A stretch of 60,643 bases of DNA, taken from assembly GCF_001719065.1 (NCBI RefSeq), contig NZ_LWAF01000012.1, forward strand, positions 1 to 60,643, read 5' to 3'. A model generated the notes under the pieces. It saw nothing but the letters and a program-made list of their open reading frames with translations, made no database searches and was not told the origin of the DNA. This DNA comes from Fervidobacterium thailandense. GTDB taxonomy: Bacteria; Thermotogota; Thermotogae; Thermotogales; Fervidobacteriaceae. This document shows, one piece after another, positions 1-8,551 of this stretch; position 1 is the first letter of the stretch; every line of letters starts with the position of its first letter. Position numbers and translations under genes: made by a program.

Positions 1-126
1 GTATTTCTATATTTGAGATTCATCGTGCACTTTTGATTAGTCGTGTACAGTACTTTCTATTCTTTGAGAATCTTTGTGAGTTACTAATTAAAAATCGCGC
101 ATTCTGGGGTTTAAAAGGATATTTAG

Positions 127-744
127 TTAGATTTTACTAGCTTTCAAGTGTCTCTTCCTCAGCTCACTTATAATCTTATCCCATTCAATATCTTTTGCTG
201 ATAACAGTACCGTGAGGTGGTAGATCAAATCGGCTAATTCGTATATCAAATGTTCCCTATCATCTCTCATAGCTGCCAATACAACTTCTACACTCTCTTC
301 TCCGAATTTTTTTGCAATTTTCTCAATGCCGTCTTTGAACAATTTTGTTGTGTAAGAGCCTTCCGGTAATTTTTCTTTCCTGTCATCGACTAGTTGTTTT
401 AATTCGAGTAAGAACTGTAAGTTACTCTGATCATTCTTTGCGTTGTTCGATTCGTATATTATGTTGAAAAAGCACGTTCTATTTCCTGTGTGGCATGCAA
501 CTTTCTCCTTTGGAAACTCAACTAAATAAAGTAACGTATCGTTATCGCAATCTTCTATTATCTTGACAACCGGCATTGTGTTTCCAGATTCTTCACCTTT
601 CTTCCAAATTTTATTTCTTGACCTTGAATAAAAGTGTGCATACCCGGTCTGCTTTGTTAGTTCTATAGCTTCTTGATTTGCATACGCAAGCATTAAAACT
701 TCTTTTGTACTTACCTCTTGCACAATTACAGGTTTTAGCTCCAT
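127..744 (-). CDS. hisIE: HisIE: phosphoribosyl-AMP cyclohydrolase / phosphoribosyl-ATP pyrophosphatase
   Basis: Bifunctional enzyme for steps 2 and 3 of histidine synthesis: it removes pyrophosphate from phosphoribosyl-ATP and opens the adenine ring of phosphoribosyl-AMP. The cyclohydrolase half is about residues 1-95, with SRSRNKIWKKGE and the metal-ligand segments EDCDND and ACHTGNRTC. The pyrophosphatase half is about 105-205, with GEESVEVVLA and ELADLIYHL. At 205 residues it matches the usual fused form. The ATG follows GAGGAGTGG at normal spacing, 15 bases after hisF. It is the last gene of the his operon. No terminator is evident in bases 1-126 beyond it. Confidence 0.96.
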   Translation of the reverse strand: MELKPVIVQEVSTKEVLMLAYANQEAIELTKQTGYAHFYSRSRNKIWKKGEESGNTMPVVKIIEDCDNDTLLYLVEFPKEKVACHTGNRTCFFNIIYESNNAKNDQSNLQFLLELKQLVDDRKEKLPEGSYTTKLFKDGIEKIAKKFGEESVEVVLAAMRDDREHLIYELADLIYHLTVLLSAKDIEWDKIISELRKRHLKASKI

Positions 745-759
745 ATTCCACCACTCCTC

Positions 760-1515
760 TCAGTTTAACCTAACTTGTATACCATTCTCCTTCAAAAATT
801 TCTTCAACTCCGGGATGTTTATCTGACCAAAGTGGAATATCGATGCTGCAAGAGCTGCATCTGCACCGGCTAAGAACGCCTCTAAGAAATGCTCCATCTT
901 ACCCGCCCCACCTGAAACAATTACTGGAAGATTCGTCAGTGACTTTGCAATTCGTACAGTTTCGATGTCGTATCCTTCTTGCATGCCGTCTTTATCTATG
1001 CTTGTGATAAGTAATTCACCTGCACCACGTTTTTGCATCTCAACTAAATGCGTTTCATATTTTATGCCTGTTCTCTTTCGCCCCGATACAGTGAAAACTT
1101 CGTAACCGATTTCTGTCTTTTTCACATCGATAGCCACAACAACGGCTTGCGAACCGAAACGGTCCGCAATTTGCGTTATTAACTGTGGATTTTCAACTGC
1201 TGCTGAGTTGATACTCACCTTATCGGCACCTTTATATATGAGTTCTGAAGCAAGTTCGAGTGAATTTATACCACCGCCAACGGTGAACGGGATGTTTATA
1301 TTCTCCGCTATCTTCTCAACTAACTCAACTAACGTCTTTCTCTTTTCATGTGTGGCTGTGATATCAAGGAAGACCAACTCATCAACTCCCAGTTCAACGT
1401 ATCTTTTCGCAAGTTCAACAGGGTCTCCACCGTAAATGAGATTTTCAAACCTTCTTCCTTTTACAACAACTTGGTCTTTCACATCAAGACACGCTATTAT
1501 TCTCTTAGCAAGCAT
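760..1515 (-). CDS. hisF: HisF: imidazole glycerol phosphate synthase, cyclase subunit
   Basis: Cyclase half of the HisH-HisF heterodimer. It uses ammonia from HisH to turn PRFAR into imidazole glycerol phosphate and AICAR. A full-length (251 aa) beta/alpha barrel. The two catalytic aspartates of the family are at their standard positions: D11 in ACLDVKD and D130 in VVVAIDV. Phosphate-binding glycines are seen in TVGGGINS and VSGGAGK. The start overlaps the end of hisA by 11 bases, which suggests coupled translation. Base composition is AT-rich compared with the trp and aro genes upstream. Confidence 0.97.
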   Translation of the reverse strand: MLAKRIIACLDVKDQVVVKGRRFENLIYGGDPVELAKRYVELGVDELVFLDITATHEKRKTLVELVEKIAENINIPFTVGGGINSLELASELIYKGADKVSINSAAVENPQLITQIADRFGSQAVVVAIDVKKTEIGYEVFTVSGRKRTGIKYETHLVEMQKRGAGELLITSIDKDGMQEGYDIETVRIAKSLTNLPVIVSGGAGKMEHFLEAFLAGADAALAASIFHFGQINIPELKKFLKENGIQVRLN

Positions 1516-2245
1516 ATCCGCACATCTCCTTTAAACTTACTTTACCTTCGTAATACGCCCTTCCAACTATCACACCTTTTACATTTGCTAATCGTTCAGA
1601 TAAATTCTTAACATTCTCAATATCCTGTATCGAACTAATCCCACCTGCCACGATTATCTCCAAGTCGAAATGCTTTGCCAATTGTTCTGTGAAAGTTAAA
1701 TCTCTCCCTGAAAGCGTTCCATCGGCATCGGTATCTGTGTGGATGATTTCCTTGATACCTATGTTTTTGAGAATATTGAAAAGACTTGCCAAATCGAATT
1801 TCTGACCTTCGTTCCAACCGTGAGTCCTGACGGTACCAGAAGAGTCGGTATCAAGAGAGAAAACAACCTCAACTCCATTTTCAATTACTTTTGCAACACT
1901 CTCTGGATTTTTCAAAACCATGCTCGTGATTATCTGCCTTTTAAAACCAAGTTCTAAAAGTTCCATCGAATATTCGTAAGACCTTATTCCACCACCGATT
2001 TGCACGTATTGTGAAACTCCGTTTCGTGAAATCTCTCTAAACACATTGTAATTTTCATGGGAGTTATCTATGGTCTTGGAAAGGTCTATTATGTGAATCA
2101 AAGGAATACCTGCATCTAAAAATTCTCTTATCTTTTTCAACACACTACCAATTCCTGCACCGTAAGTTATAACCTGCTCTTTTTTCCCATTCACCATCCG
2201 CACGATATTGCCGTTGTAAAGGTCAATCGCTGGGATAACTAACAT
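1505..2245 (-). CDS. hisA: HisA: ProFAR isomerase
   Basis: Isomerises ProFAR to PRFAR by an Amadori rearrangement, the step before HisHF. The 246-residue beta/alpha barrel has the N-terminal catalytic Asp in [10 protein letters not shown] (D8) and a second in FSLDTDSSG (about 132). Phosphate-binding glycines are in QIGGGIRS and VAGGISS. It overlaps hisH by 7 bases and hisF by 11, so these three genes form a tight translational unit. It is clearly HisA rather than the paralogous HisF, because it has IPAIDLYNG in place of HisF's ACLDVKD. Confidence 0.96.
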   Translation of the reverse strand: MLVIPAIDLYNGNIVRMVNGKKEQVITYGAGIGSVLKKIREFLDAGIPLIHIIDLSKTIDNSHENYNVFREISRNGVSQYVQIGGGIRSYEYSMELLELGFKRQIITSMVLKNPESVAKVIENGVEVVFSLDTDSSGTVRTHGWNEGQKFDLASLFNILKNIGIKEIIHTDTDADGTLSGRDLTFTEQLAKHFDLEIIVAGGISSIQDIENVKNLSERLANVKGVIVGRAYYEGKVSLKEMCGYAC

Positions 2246-2880
2246 CTTACCACCTCATTTAATAATGCCAATCCGTCTTTGTGGCTCTTCTCAGGATGGA
2301 ATTGTATGCCAATCACATTTCTATACCTCACTATAGCCGGGATAATTTCACCATCGTATTCGGTTTTTGCAACGATTAACTCTTCATCGCAAAGCACTTT
2401 GTAACTGTGCACAAAGTAAAAATAACGATTATCGTACTTTGAAAGCTCACACTTTAAATTGTTCTTTTCAATCGATATATTGTTCCATCCAATGTGTGGT
2501 AATGTCTTTGATTTCAATTTAACAACTCTACCTTTCAATATTCCAAGTCCATCGATTTGGGTAAAAGTACTTCCTGACTTCACTTCTTCGCTCTTTTCAA
2601 AGAGTAATTGCATACCAAGGCATATCCCAATCAACTTTCCACCATTCGCTACGTGATTTTTTATATATTCATCCAATTTCGTTTCATGCAATTTCTCAAT
2701 CGCATCTTGAAAATGCCCAACACCGGGTAAAATCAACGTTTCGTACGTTGTATTTGGATATCCCTGTATTATCTCAACACCGTCAACGTTTGAACACGAA
2801 GATAGCGCTCTGTAAAGGTTCATAACGTTTCCAGGTACCGCTGCGATGAGTCCAATTTTAGTCCTGCTTAGATTACTCAC
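2239..2880 (-). CDS. hisH: HisH: imidazole glycerol phosphate synthase, glutaminase subunit
   Basis: Class I glutamine amidotransferase that delivers ammonia to HisF. With the start used here the catalytic triad is C87 (GICLGMQ), H195 and E197 (GIQFHPEKSH). The oxyanion region LPGVGHFQDA is present. I place the start at a GTG whose last two bases are part of the hisB stop (GTGA overlap), because a strong AAAGGGGTGAT ribosome-binding site sits just upstream. An open frame continues 28 codons further, but that part lies inside hisB and lacks HisH similarity. Length 213 aa, close to the family norm of about 200. Confidence 0.94.
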   Translation of the reverse strand: MSNLSRTKIGLIAAVPGNVMNLYRALSSCSNVDGVEIIQGYPNTTYETLILPGVGHFQDAIEKLHETKLDEYIKNHVANGGKLIGICLGMQLLFEKSEEVKSGSTFTQIDGLGILKGRVVKLKSKTLPHIGWNNISIEKNNLKCELSKYDNRYFYFVHSYKVLCDEELIVAKTEYDGEIIPAIVRYRNVIGIQFHPEKSHKDGLALLNEVVRC

Positions 2881-3476
2881 ATTATCACCCCTTTCGTACT
2901 GAACACCGTTCCAGACGGTCCTAACGCCATCTTCAGTGATAATGCAACTGATTTGAAAATACATTCAGCGATATGGTGGCTGTTTTTACCTTCGAGCTTT
3001 TTAATGTGAAGCGTTATCGCTGAGTTATTTACAAACGCTCTGAAAAATTCTTCGACAAGTTCCGTTGGAAAATTCCCTATGTGCGGAGCTGTGAAATTCA
3101 CATCGAAATTGAGATACTGCCGTCCTGATAAATCTACAGAACTTAAGATAAGTGTTTCATCCATCGGGATAATTGTATAACCGAAACGTGCGACTTTGTT
3201 GTAATCAAATAAATTTCTAAAAGCTATACCCAAAACTATCCCTGTATCTTCGACTCCGTGGTGTAAATCCACATGTGTGTCAGCTTGGAATTCACTTATC
3301 TCTATGAATAATCCGGAATACTTTGCAAATGTTTTGATAAGATGGTCAAAAAAACCTACCTTCGTACCTCCACTTAGGACTCCGATGTTATCAGCGCACA
3401 ATTTCAGTGTTATAGACGTTTCGTTTGTCTGTCTTCTAACTTCACAACAATTATCGGAGCGTTCTATTTCAAGCAT
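2877..3476 (-). CDS. hisB: HisB: imidazoleglycerol-phosphate dehydratase
   Basis: Monofunctional, Mn-dependent IGP dehydratase giving imidazole acetol phosphate. At 199 aa it has the two typical metal-binding His-rich segments, DTHVDLHHGVED and NSHHIAECIFK, plus GFFDHLIKTFAK near the N-terminus. There is no histidinol-phosphatase domain such as the one fused in E. coli, and no other histidinol-phosphatase was seen in the window, so that step must be encoded elsewhere. Its stop overlaps the hisH start. The gap to hisC is 12 bases. Confidence 0.95.
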   Translation of the reverse strand: MLEIERSDNCCEVRRQTNETSITLKLCADNIGVLSGGTKVGFFDHLIKTFAKYSGLFIEISEFQADTHVDLHHGVEDTGIVLGIAFRNLFDYNKVARFGYTIIPMDETLILSSVDLSGRQYLNFDVNFTAPHIGNFPTELVEEFFRAFVNNSAITLHIKKLEGKNSHHIAECIFKSVALSLKMALGPSGTVFSTKGVIM

Positions 3477-3488
3477 TCTTTCACCGCC

Positions 3489-4514
3489 TTATACTTCGCT
3501 TTTACCTATCAAGGTACTTATCACCAAATCGTTCTCTTCAGATTTACCAACAGATATCCTAATTCCTTGTTCAAATTTTCTAACTGTGATGTTTTGTCTT
3601 TCCAGTTTCTCAACGATACACCTTGCTTCATCATCCTGTGCTAATATGAAAATAAAATTCGCCTTTGAATCTGTGAGTTTGAAACCATTTTTCGACAAAA
3701 TTTCTTTCATCCGCTCACGCTCTTGAACAATCCTTAAAGTTCTTTTTTTGAAATAAGCCAGATTCTCAAGCGCTGCTAGTGCGAGTTGTTGAGAGATGTA
3801 AGAGACGTTGTAAGGTAACCTCAGTGAGTTATAATACTCAATCAACTCTTCATTTGCCATTATGTACCCAATACGTTGAGCGGCAAGGGAAAATGCTTTT
3901 GAAAACGTGCGAATAACTATCAAATTATCGAATTTATCGAGCAATTCAACGTACGAAACATTTGAAAATTCATAATATGCTTCATCAAGCACAATGAGTG
4001 CACCCGTTGAAAGTAACATTTCTACATCCGATTTCTCAAAGAGTTGTCCAGTTGGATTATTGGGATTTGGTAAAAACAACACACTATTTTCATCCAAAAC
4101 CTTCGTCAATTTGTCTAAATTTAACTTTTCGTACATCTCGCCTATCAAAGGCACGTAATTGAGCTTCACACCGGTGGCTGAAGCAAAGATAGAATAACAA
4201 CTGTACGTCGGAGGACATACATAAAATTTCATATCTGGGAACATCAGAAAGATATCGTATATTATCTCATCTGCCCCATTACCAATGCTAATTCTTTTCT
4301 TAGGTTGACCAGTGTAACATGCTAGTGCTTCCAACAACTCATCGCTTGGTGAATCGTAATAAATCTTGAGCTTTACAGTATCGAGGTTTTTGAAAACCTT
4401 TTCGAGGATTTCGTCGGGAAAATCGTACGGATTTTCGTTGAGTGCGAGGTATATCTCACTTCGCTTTTCAGGTTCGTATTTCGGTAACTGACGAAACGTC
4501 ATTTTCCTTTCCAT
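3489..4514 (-). CDS. hisC: HisC: histidinol-phosphate aminotransferase
   Basis: PLP aminotransferase, fold type I, converting imidazole acetol phosphate to histidinol phosphate. Visible motifs are LNENPYDFP near the N-terminus, FLPNPNNPTGQ, VLDEAYYEF and the Schiff-base lysine in RTFSKAFSLAAQRIG. Length 341 aa is typical. Two starts are possible: the ATG used here, with GAGGAG 8 bases upstream and a 16-base overlap with hisD, or an ATG four codons later that gives a 4-base ATGA overlap. In many bacteria HisC also aminates the Phe and Tyr keto acids. No dedicated aromatic aminotransferase lies in the aro operon, so it may do so here (inference). Confidence 0.95.
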   Translation of the reverse strand: MERKMTFRQLPKYEPEKRSEIYLALNENPYDFPDEILEKVFKNLDTVKLKIYYDSPSDELLEALACYTGQPKKRISIGNGADEIIYDIFLMFPDMKFYVCPPTYSCYSIFASATGVKLNYVPLIGEMYEKLNLDKLTKVLDENSVLFLPNPNNPTGQLFEKSDVEMLLSTGALIVLDEAYYEFSNVSYVELLDKFDNLIVIRTFSKAFSLAAQRIGYIMANEELIEYYNSLRLPYNVSYISQQLALAALENLAYFKKRTLRIVQERERMKEILSKNGFKLTDSKANFIFILAQDDEARCIVEKLERQNITVRKFEQGIRISVGKSEENDLVISTLIGKSEV

Positions 4515-5803
4515 ACTCCCAACTCCTCAAGTCGAATTTGTACCGCCATTGCGTGCGCTTCAAAACCTTCGAGTCTTGCAAGTTTTACGTATTGTTCACC
4601 AGAACGCATAAGTTCTTGACTGGTGACTTGAGTCACAAATACCTTCTTTACAAAATCACTTACACTCAGTCCAGATGAAAACCGTGCCGTTGAAAATGTT
4701 GGCAAGACGTGATTTGGACCTATACCATAATCTCCGATAGGTTCACTGGAAAAGTTTCCAAGAAATACCGAACCTGCGTTCTTTATCTGCTTTAGTAAAA
4801 CGTACGGTTCTTGTGTAACAATCTCAAGATGCTCTGGAGCAATTAAATTAGAAAACTTTGCTGCCTTTGAAAGGTCATCCACTAAAAGCACGTACCCGTT
4901 CTTTTCAAGAGAAGTCTTTGCCCTTGTTCTGTTTGGCTCAGCGAGCTTTTGAAGGTACCTTCCGATATTTTCCTGCACAGCCAGAGCTATTTGTTCAGAT
5001 GTTGTTATCAGTACACTCATCGCATCCTCATCGTGTTCAGCTTGAGACAACAAATCCCATGCTAAGAACCGTGGATTTGCACTCTCATCTGCGATGATTA
5101 GCACCTCACTTGGACCGGCTATGCTATCTATACCGCAGTCTTCGATGATGAGCTTCTTAGCAAGCGCAACGTACTTATTCCCAGGACCAACGATTTTATC
5201 AACCCTTTTTATCGTCTGTGTTCCGTACGCAAGAGAAGCAACCGCATGTGCTCCTCCCATCTTGTAAATCTCACTTATCCCAAGCCTTTTGGCAATGTAC
5301 AATATCATTTCAGAAACACTTCCATATTCGTTTGGTGGAGTGGCAATTACTATACGCTTAACACCTGCGATTTTTGCCGGTACTGCGCACATCAAAAGAG
5401 TTGAAAAATAAACACCCTTGCCCGATGGTACGTAAATCCCCACACTCTCAAGTGGCACGCTCATATAACCAAGCAAAGAACCATTGTCAGTTAACATCCA
5501 CTTATCCGCCTCTAACTGCAACCTGTGATAACTTTCCAACCTTGAAATGAACTCATCGACAAGTCTTTCAAACTCTTCACTCACTTGCGCTTGATTTATC
5601 TGCTCTTGCGAAACCTTCAAATCATCGATGGTGAGCTTACACTTTTCGTATTTATTCACATATTCGATTAACGCACTATCACCATTTTTCCTAATATTCT
5701 CAACGATGCTCTTAACTAACTCTTCCGTACCCGCAACATCACTCTTTCGATTTTCAATAAGCTTTGAAACTTCCTCAACCGAAGGATTTTTAATAATCCT
5801 CAT
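4499..5803 (-). CDS. hisD: HisD: histidinol dehydrogenase
   Basis: Zn-dependent enzyme that oxidises histidinol to histidine in two NAD-linked steps. 434 aa, full length. Characteristic segments are YVPSGKGVYFSTL, TPPNEYG, VGPGNKYVALAKK, GPSEVLIIAD and LSQAEHDEDA, and LIAPEHLEI supplies a catalytic/metal His. It lies second-third in the operon, immediately upstream of hisC. The 57-base gap to hisG contains a 9-bp tandem duplication (5820-5837). Confidence 0.97.
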   Translation of the reverse strand: MRIIKNPSVEEVSKLIENRKSDVAGTEELVKSIVENIRKNGDSALIEYVNKYEKCKLTIDDLKVSQEQINQAQVSEEFERLVDEFISRLESYHRLQLEADKWMLTDNGSLLGYMSVPLESVGIYVPSGKGVYFSTLLMCAVPAKIAGVKRIVIATPPNEYGSVSEMILYIAKRLGISEIYKMGGAHAVASLAYGTQTIKRVDKIVGPGNKYVALAKKLIIEDCGIDSIAGPSEVLIIADESANPRFLAWDLLSQAEHDEDAMSVLITTSEQIALAVQENIGRYLQKLAEPNRTRAKTSLEKNGYVLLVDDLSKAAKFSNLIAPEHLEIVTQEPYVLLKQIKNAGSVFLGNFSSEPIGDYGIGPNHVLPTFSTARFSSGLSVSDFVKKVFVTQVTSQELMRSGEQYVKLARLEGFEAHAMAVQIRLEELGVWKGK

Positions 5804-5819
5804 ACCATTGCCTCCTTTG

Positions 5820-5837
5820 AAACCATTTAAACCATTT
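5820..5837. repeat. 9-bp tandem duplication in hisG-hisD gap
   Basis: AAACCATTT occurs twice back to back on the plus strand between hisG and hisD, followed by a partial third copy. It lies about 16 bases before the hisD start on the minus strand and could alter spacing upstream of its ribosome-binding site. Similar 9-bp units occur at 45119 and 45837. Confidence 0.7.
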
Positions 5838-5860
5838 GAAACTAAAATTAGCTTAAAATA

Positions 5861-6475
5861 TTAGCTATCCAGAAGCTTCCAGAGCTTATCGAAGAAAAAT
5901 TGTAAATCCATTCTCTTAGTTCTGTATGAAACGTTGTTAACACACACCATAGCCGATATCTTGTACACCTCATCGATTATTGTTAAACCGTGTTCTTTCA
6001 ACGTTCTCCCCGTCTGGACTATATCCACAATCGCATCGGCAAGTCCAACAACAGGTGCAAGTTCCACAGAACCGTTGAGTTTTATAATATCCGCATCGAT
6101 TGACTTAGAAGAAAGGTACTTCTTGGTACTTATAGGAAACTTAGTAGCGATCTTCGTACGACGTCCGTTGAATTTAAAATCTGGAAAACTCGCAACAACC
6201 ATACTACAGATACCAAACGGCAATTTCATAGGTTGAATCAACGATAACCCAGATTCAACGATAGAATCTGTACCACAGATACCGATATCGGCTATCCCAC
6301 TGTACACATAAATAGGTACATCGAGCGGCTTTACCGAAAGAAGTTCGATATTATTTTCACTATCTCTAATCAATAACTTGCGATCGGACTTTTCCGGAAA
6401 CGTGTAACCACATTTTTCAAGATACGAAATACTCTCGCTCTCAAGCCTTCCTTTTGCCAAGGCAATTCTAAGCAC
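5861..6475 (-). CDS. hisG: HisG (short form): ATP phosphoribosyltransferase catalytic subunit
   Basis: First committed step of histidine synthesis: ATP plus PRPP gives phosphoribosyl-ATP. This is the short HisG (204 aa): it begins LRIALAKGRLE, has the GIADIGICGTDS segment, and carries the PRPP-binding loop at about 150 (DAIVDIVQTGRTL). It lacks the C-terminal histidine-binding domain of long HisG, so it should depend on the HisZ subunit encoded just upstream. Gap to hisZ is 33 bases. Confidence 0.96.
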   Translation of the reverse strand: MLRIALAKGRLESESISYLEKCGYTFPEKSDRKLLIRDSENNIELLSVKPLDVPIYVYSGIADIGICGTDSIVESGLSLIQPMKLPFGICSMVVASFPDFKFNGRRTKIATKFPISTKKYLSSKSIDADIIKLNGSVELAPVVGLADAIVDIVQTGRTLKEHGLTIIDEVYKISAMVCVNNVSYRTKRMDLQFFFDKLWKLLDS

Positions 6476-6508
6476 AACACTTACCTCCCTTCACTTTCCT
6501 ACCCTTTT

Positions 6509-7333
6509 TCAGCACTGATTCTCGAAAAGAAAGATAGTTCCACCAACTCCACGCAACGATTCGTTGACTTTGTACTCTCCACCTGCGGCAACAAGCTTTG
6601 AACTTTCCGTATCGTACAGTGCAAATGTCAAACCACAATACTCTTCGGTGGTACGCGCAAGTGAAAAATCAACCTCAACAGTAAGATTTTCAAAAGCACT
6701 GAACGTATCAACAACAACCTGCAGTTGCCTTCTGTACTCTTCAGCAATGGGAAAATCCTTCCAATCTTCGAGATTTCGTCTTAAAAAACTGTTCTTAACA
6801 ACCTCAACGAGCTTTGAAACATCAATATTCCTCACACTACCAAGAATCTCAAGCTCAGAAAAATCTTTTTTATCAAGCATATCGAAAATTTCCTTCTTAA
6901 ATTGCATTGGGATATGCTTAGTCAAATCTTCCAAAACCCTTGCATCACTAACTTCCAAAATAAGGCTTGAACCTGAGTATTCAACGTACGTACCAACAAT
7001 AACTTTCATACACTCTACAAGCTCATTCAAACCTCCTGGAATGATTTCAACACCAAGCTCATAACGTGATTTCAAATTTCCAAGGTTATCGAGAAAATAC
7101 ACATGTCCTTCGTACCAAAACCTGGAACCTTCTGGATTAGCTAGTACATAATCACAGATGAATTTAGTAAAATCATCCCTCAGCTTAAAAATCTCACCAG
7201 ACTTAACCATAAACGAAACACCTGATAAAACTTCACTCATATCTCTTACACGCTTAATATCACTTTCGATAAATTTTTTAAAATTCCCAGAAACACGGTT
7301 ATAAAACGCATTAAAAAGCGCATCAAAATCCAC
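6509..7333 (-). CDS. hisZ: HisZ: ATP phosphoribosyltransferase regulatory subunit
   Basis: Catalytically dead histidyl-tRNA-synthetase-like protein that forms a hetero-octamer with short HisG and gives feedback inhibition by histidine. Class II synthetase-like features are recognisable: RDDFTKFICDYV near motif 2, GSRFWYEGHVYF, and a C-terminal GLTFALYDTESSKLVAAGGEY resembling the HisRS histidine-binding segment. At 274 aa it is shorter than most HisZ, lacking an anticodon-binding domain. The assignment rests on these weak similarities plus its place before short hisG. It is the first structural gene after the his attenuator. Confidence 0.85.
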   Translation of the reverse strand: MDFDALFNAFYNRVSGNFKKFIESDIKRVRDMSEVLSGVSFMVKSGEIFKLRDDFTKFICDYVLANPEGSRFWYEGHVYFLDNLGNLKSRYELGVEIIPGGLNELVECMKVIVGTYVEYSGSSLILEVSDARVLEDLTKHIPMQFKKEIFDMLDKKDFSELEILGSVRNIDVSKLVEVVKNSFLRRNLEDWKDFPIAEEYRRQLQVVVDTFSAFENLTVEVDFSLARTTEEYCGLTFALYDTESSKLVAAGGEYKVNESLRGVGGTIFLFENQC

Positions 7334-7360
7334 ACTAACACCTCCAAATGGGTAAAATAT

Positions 7361-7394
7361 AAAATAAAAAGGGGCTCATCGTAAGATGAGCCCC
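7361..7394 (-). terminator. Intrinsic terminator of the his attenuator
   Basis: On the minus strand GGGGCTCATC, loop TTAC, GATGAGCCCC (perfect 10-bp stem) followed by TTTTTATTTT. It lies 27 bases before hisZ and between the his promoter and the operon, so it is a conditional terminator and not an end-of-gene one. Its 5' arm shares GGGGC with the antiterminator (7390-7394), so the two structures exclude each other. Confidence 0.93.
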
Positions 7395-7444
7395 TTGGGT
7401 TTACTCCACCATCAAAAAGACCCAGGTGGAGTAACACCCGGGGC
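7390..7444 (-). promoter_or_regulatory. Antiterminator and competing hairpin of the his attenuator
   Basis: RNA arm 7444-7425 (GCCCC, GGGU, bulged G, UUACUCCACC) pairs with arm 7410-7390 (GGUGGAGUAA, ACCC, bulged AA, GGGGC), giving 19 base pairs that sequester the 5' arm of the terminator. A second, upstream pairing competes: CACCAUCAAAA (7456-7446, containing two of the three His codons) with UUUUGAUGGUG (7417-7407). It shares four bases with the antiterminator 3' arm. This is the classic geometry: a ribosome stalled on the His codons masks the upstream arm and frees the antiterminator. Pairings are read directly from sequence; function is inferred. Confidence 0.88.
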
Positions 7445-7516
7445 ATTTTGATGGTGGTGAAGGTTGGAGTTTATGGTAAGAAACCGTCTTCGTAATGTGC
7501 TTTGCCGGAGGTTCAT
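7412..7516 (-). CDS. his operon leader peptide (HisL-like)
   Basis: A 34-codon ORF preceded by AGAGGTG five bases before its ATG. The peptide starts MNLRQ, carries LHHHQ at residues 19-23 (codons CAC CAC CAT at 7459-7451) and ends PPGSF. Three consecutive His codons just ahead of an antiterminator/terminator pair, at the head of a his operon, is what a histidine-sensing leader peptide looks like. Enterobacterial HisL has seven His codons, so this is a shorter sensor. The peptide itself probably has no function beyond ribosome stalling. The stop codon falls in the loop between the antiterminator arms. Confidence 0.88.
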   Translation of the reverse strand: MNLRQSTLRRRFLTINSNLHHHQNAPGVTPPGSF

Positions 7517-7550
7517 ATATACACCTCTAAGTACTCACAGTTTTTTGGAA

Positions 7551-7579
7551 ATTCTACCACATAAACTGGAATTTTGCAA
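7551..7579 (-). promoter_or_regulatory. Promoter of the his operon
   Basis: Minus-strand TTGCAA, 17-base spacer, TAGAAT. Transcription would begin near 7544, giving about 28 bases before the leader ATG. The 219 bases from here to the trpA end contain no obvious intrinsic terminator, so trp transcripts may also run into this attenuator. Confidence 0.8.
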
Positions 7580-7735
7580 TGCCTTACATTTCTTATACGA
7601 ACCAAACGTATCATGAAATCGTGGATCCTGAGTAAACGTAACGAACACGTAGTGAACGGACTGTTTCAGTGCTCATCCTTTTTGCTATTTTTCACACGTA
7701 GTTACAATATCCCTACGCTGTTAAGTGTTCTCTCT

Positions 7736-8551
7736 TCAATTCTGTTGTGATGACGAAATACTATTCACCTTTGTAGCTCCTACTAATTCTGTCCAAAGAG
7801 TCCTCACCGTGTGTCCAACTTTGAATTTGTCTGCTTCCCACGCTTCAATAAGTGCACTTCCAACTATGAAACCATCAACAAACTTTCTGAATTGCTCGAT
7901 CGTCTTACCGGTGCTCACCCCAAATCCAAGAAGTACAGGAAGACCCAGAATTTCTCTCACAACCGCTGCTCTTTCTTTGACGTCGGTTGGTAACTTCTTT
8001 CTCGAACCCGTGACACCTGTAACTGAGATCAAATACGAGAAACCACTATAGACAGTACCCATCATTTTTAAACGCTCTGATCCTGTGAGAGGAGAAATGA
8101 GAGGTATTAAATGAATCCCTTTGGTGTTGAATATTTTTGCCACTAGTTCTGCCTCCTCAAGAGGGAGATCAACAATAATCGCGCCCACAACTCCCAGCTT
8201 TGCCAAATTTTCTGCGAACAATTTAAGTCCGTACTGCAATACTGTATTAAAGTACCCCATAATCAGCAGTGGTGTGTCAAAAGAACGTCTAAAATCTGAA
8301 AGCATTTCAAAAACCATCTCTAATCTTGTCTCCAGCGCACGCATCATTGCTCGCTGTATGACAGGTCCGTCGGCTATCGGGTCCGAGAAAGGAAGCCCGA
8401 TTTCGATCATCGTTGCTCCTTCGGAAGCATAGAAACAAAGAAGCTCGTACGTTGCTCCAAGGTTCGGATCTCCAACTGTAAGGTATGGGATAATGGCTTT
8501 CCCATGCCGGCAAACGTCTCTGAGTTTTTCATCGAGTGCGTTTTCAAGCAT
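7736..8551 (-). CDS. trpA: TrpA: tryptophan synthase alpha subunit
   Basis: Cleaves indole-3-glycerol phosphate to indole, which is channelled to TrpB. The 271-residue barrel has the catalytic pair E50 ([13 protein letters not shown]) and D61 (PIADGPVIQ), and the phosphate-binding GFGVSTGK and GFIVGSAL segments. It overlaps trpB by 8 bases and is the last gene of the aromatic operon; the his leader follows about 220 bases later. Confidence 0.97.
   Translation of the reverse strand: MLENALDEKLRDVCRHGKAIIPYLTVGDPNLGATYELLCFYASEGATMIEIGLPFSDPIADGPVIQRAMMRALETRLEMVFEMLSDFRRSFDTPLLIMGYFNTVLQYGLKLFAENLAKLGVVGAIIVDLPLEEAELVAKIFNTKGIHLIPLISPLTGSERLKMMGTVYSGFSYLISVTGVTGSRKKLPTDVKERAAVVREILGLPVLLGFGVSTGKTIEQFRKFVDGFIVGSALIEAWEADKFKVGHTVRTLWTELVGATKVNSISSSQQN

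Noticed and set aside
2881-2964. Longer N-terminus for HisH
   Set aside because: The extra 28 codons lie within hisB, and a strong ribosome-binding site precedes the GTG at 2880.
7246-7446. 66-codon minus-strand ORF across the his terminator
   Set aside because: It overlaps hisZ in another frame. Its ATG is inside the antiterminator and has no ribosome-binding site; the HHH leader in the other frame is better supported.
7361-7579. T-box riboswitch ahead of his
   Set aside because: No T-box core sequence or specifier-loop architecture was found, while a translated His-codon leader and a complete attenuator explain the region.
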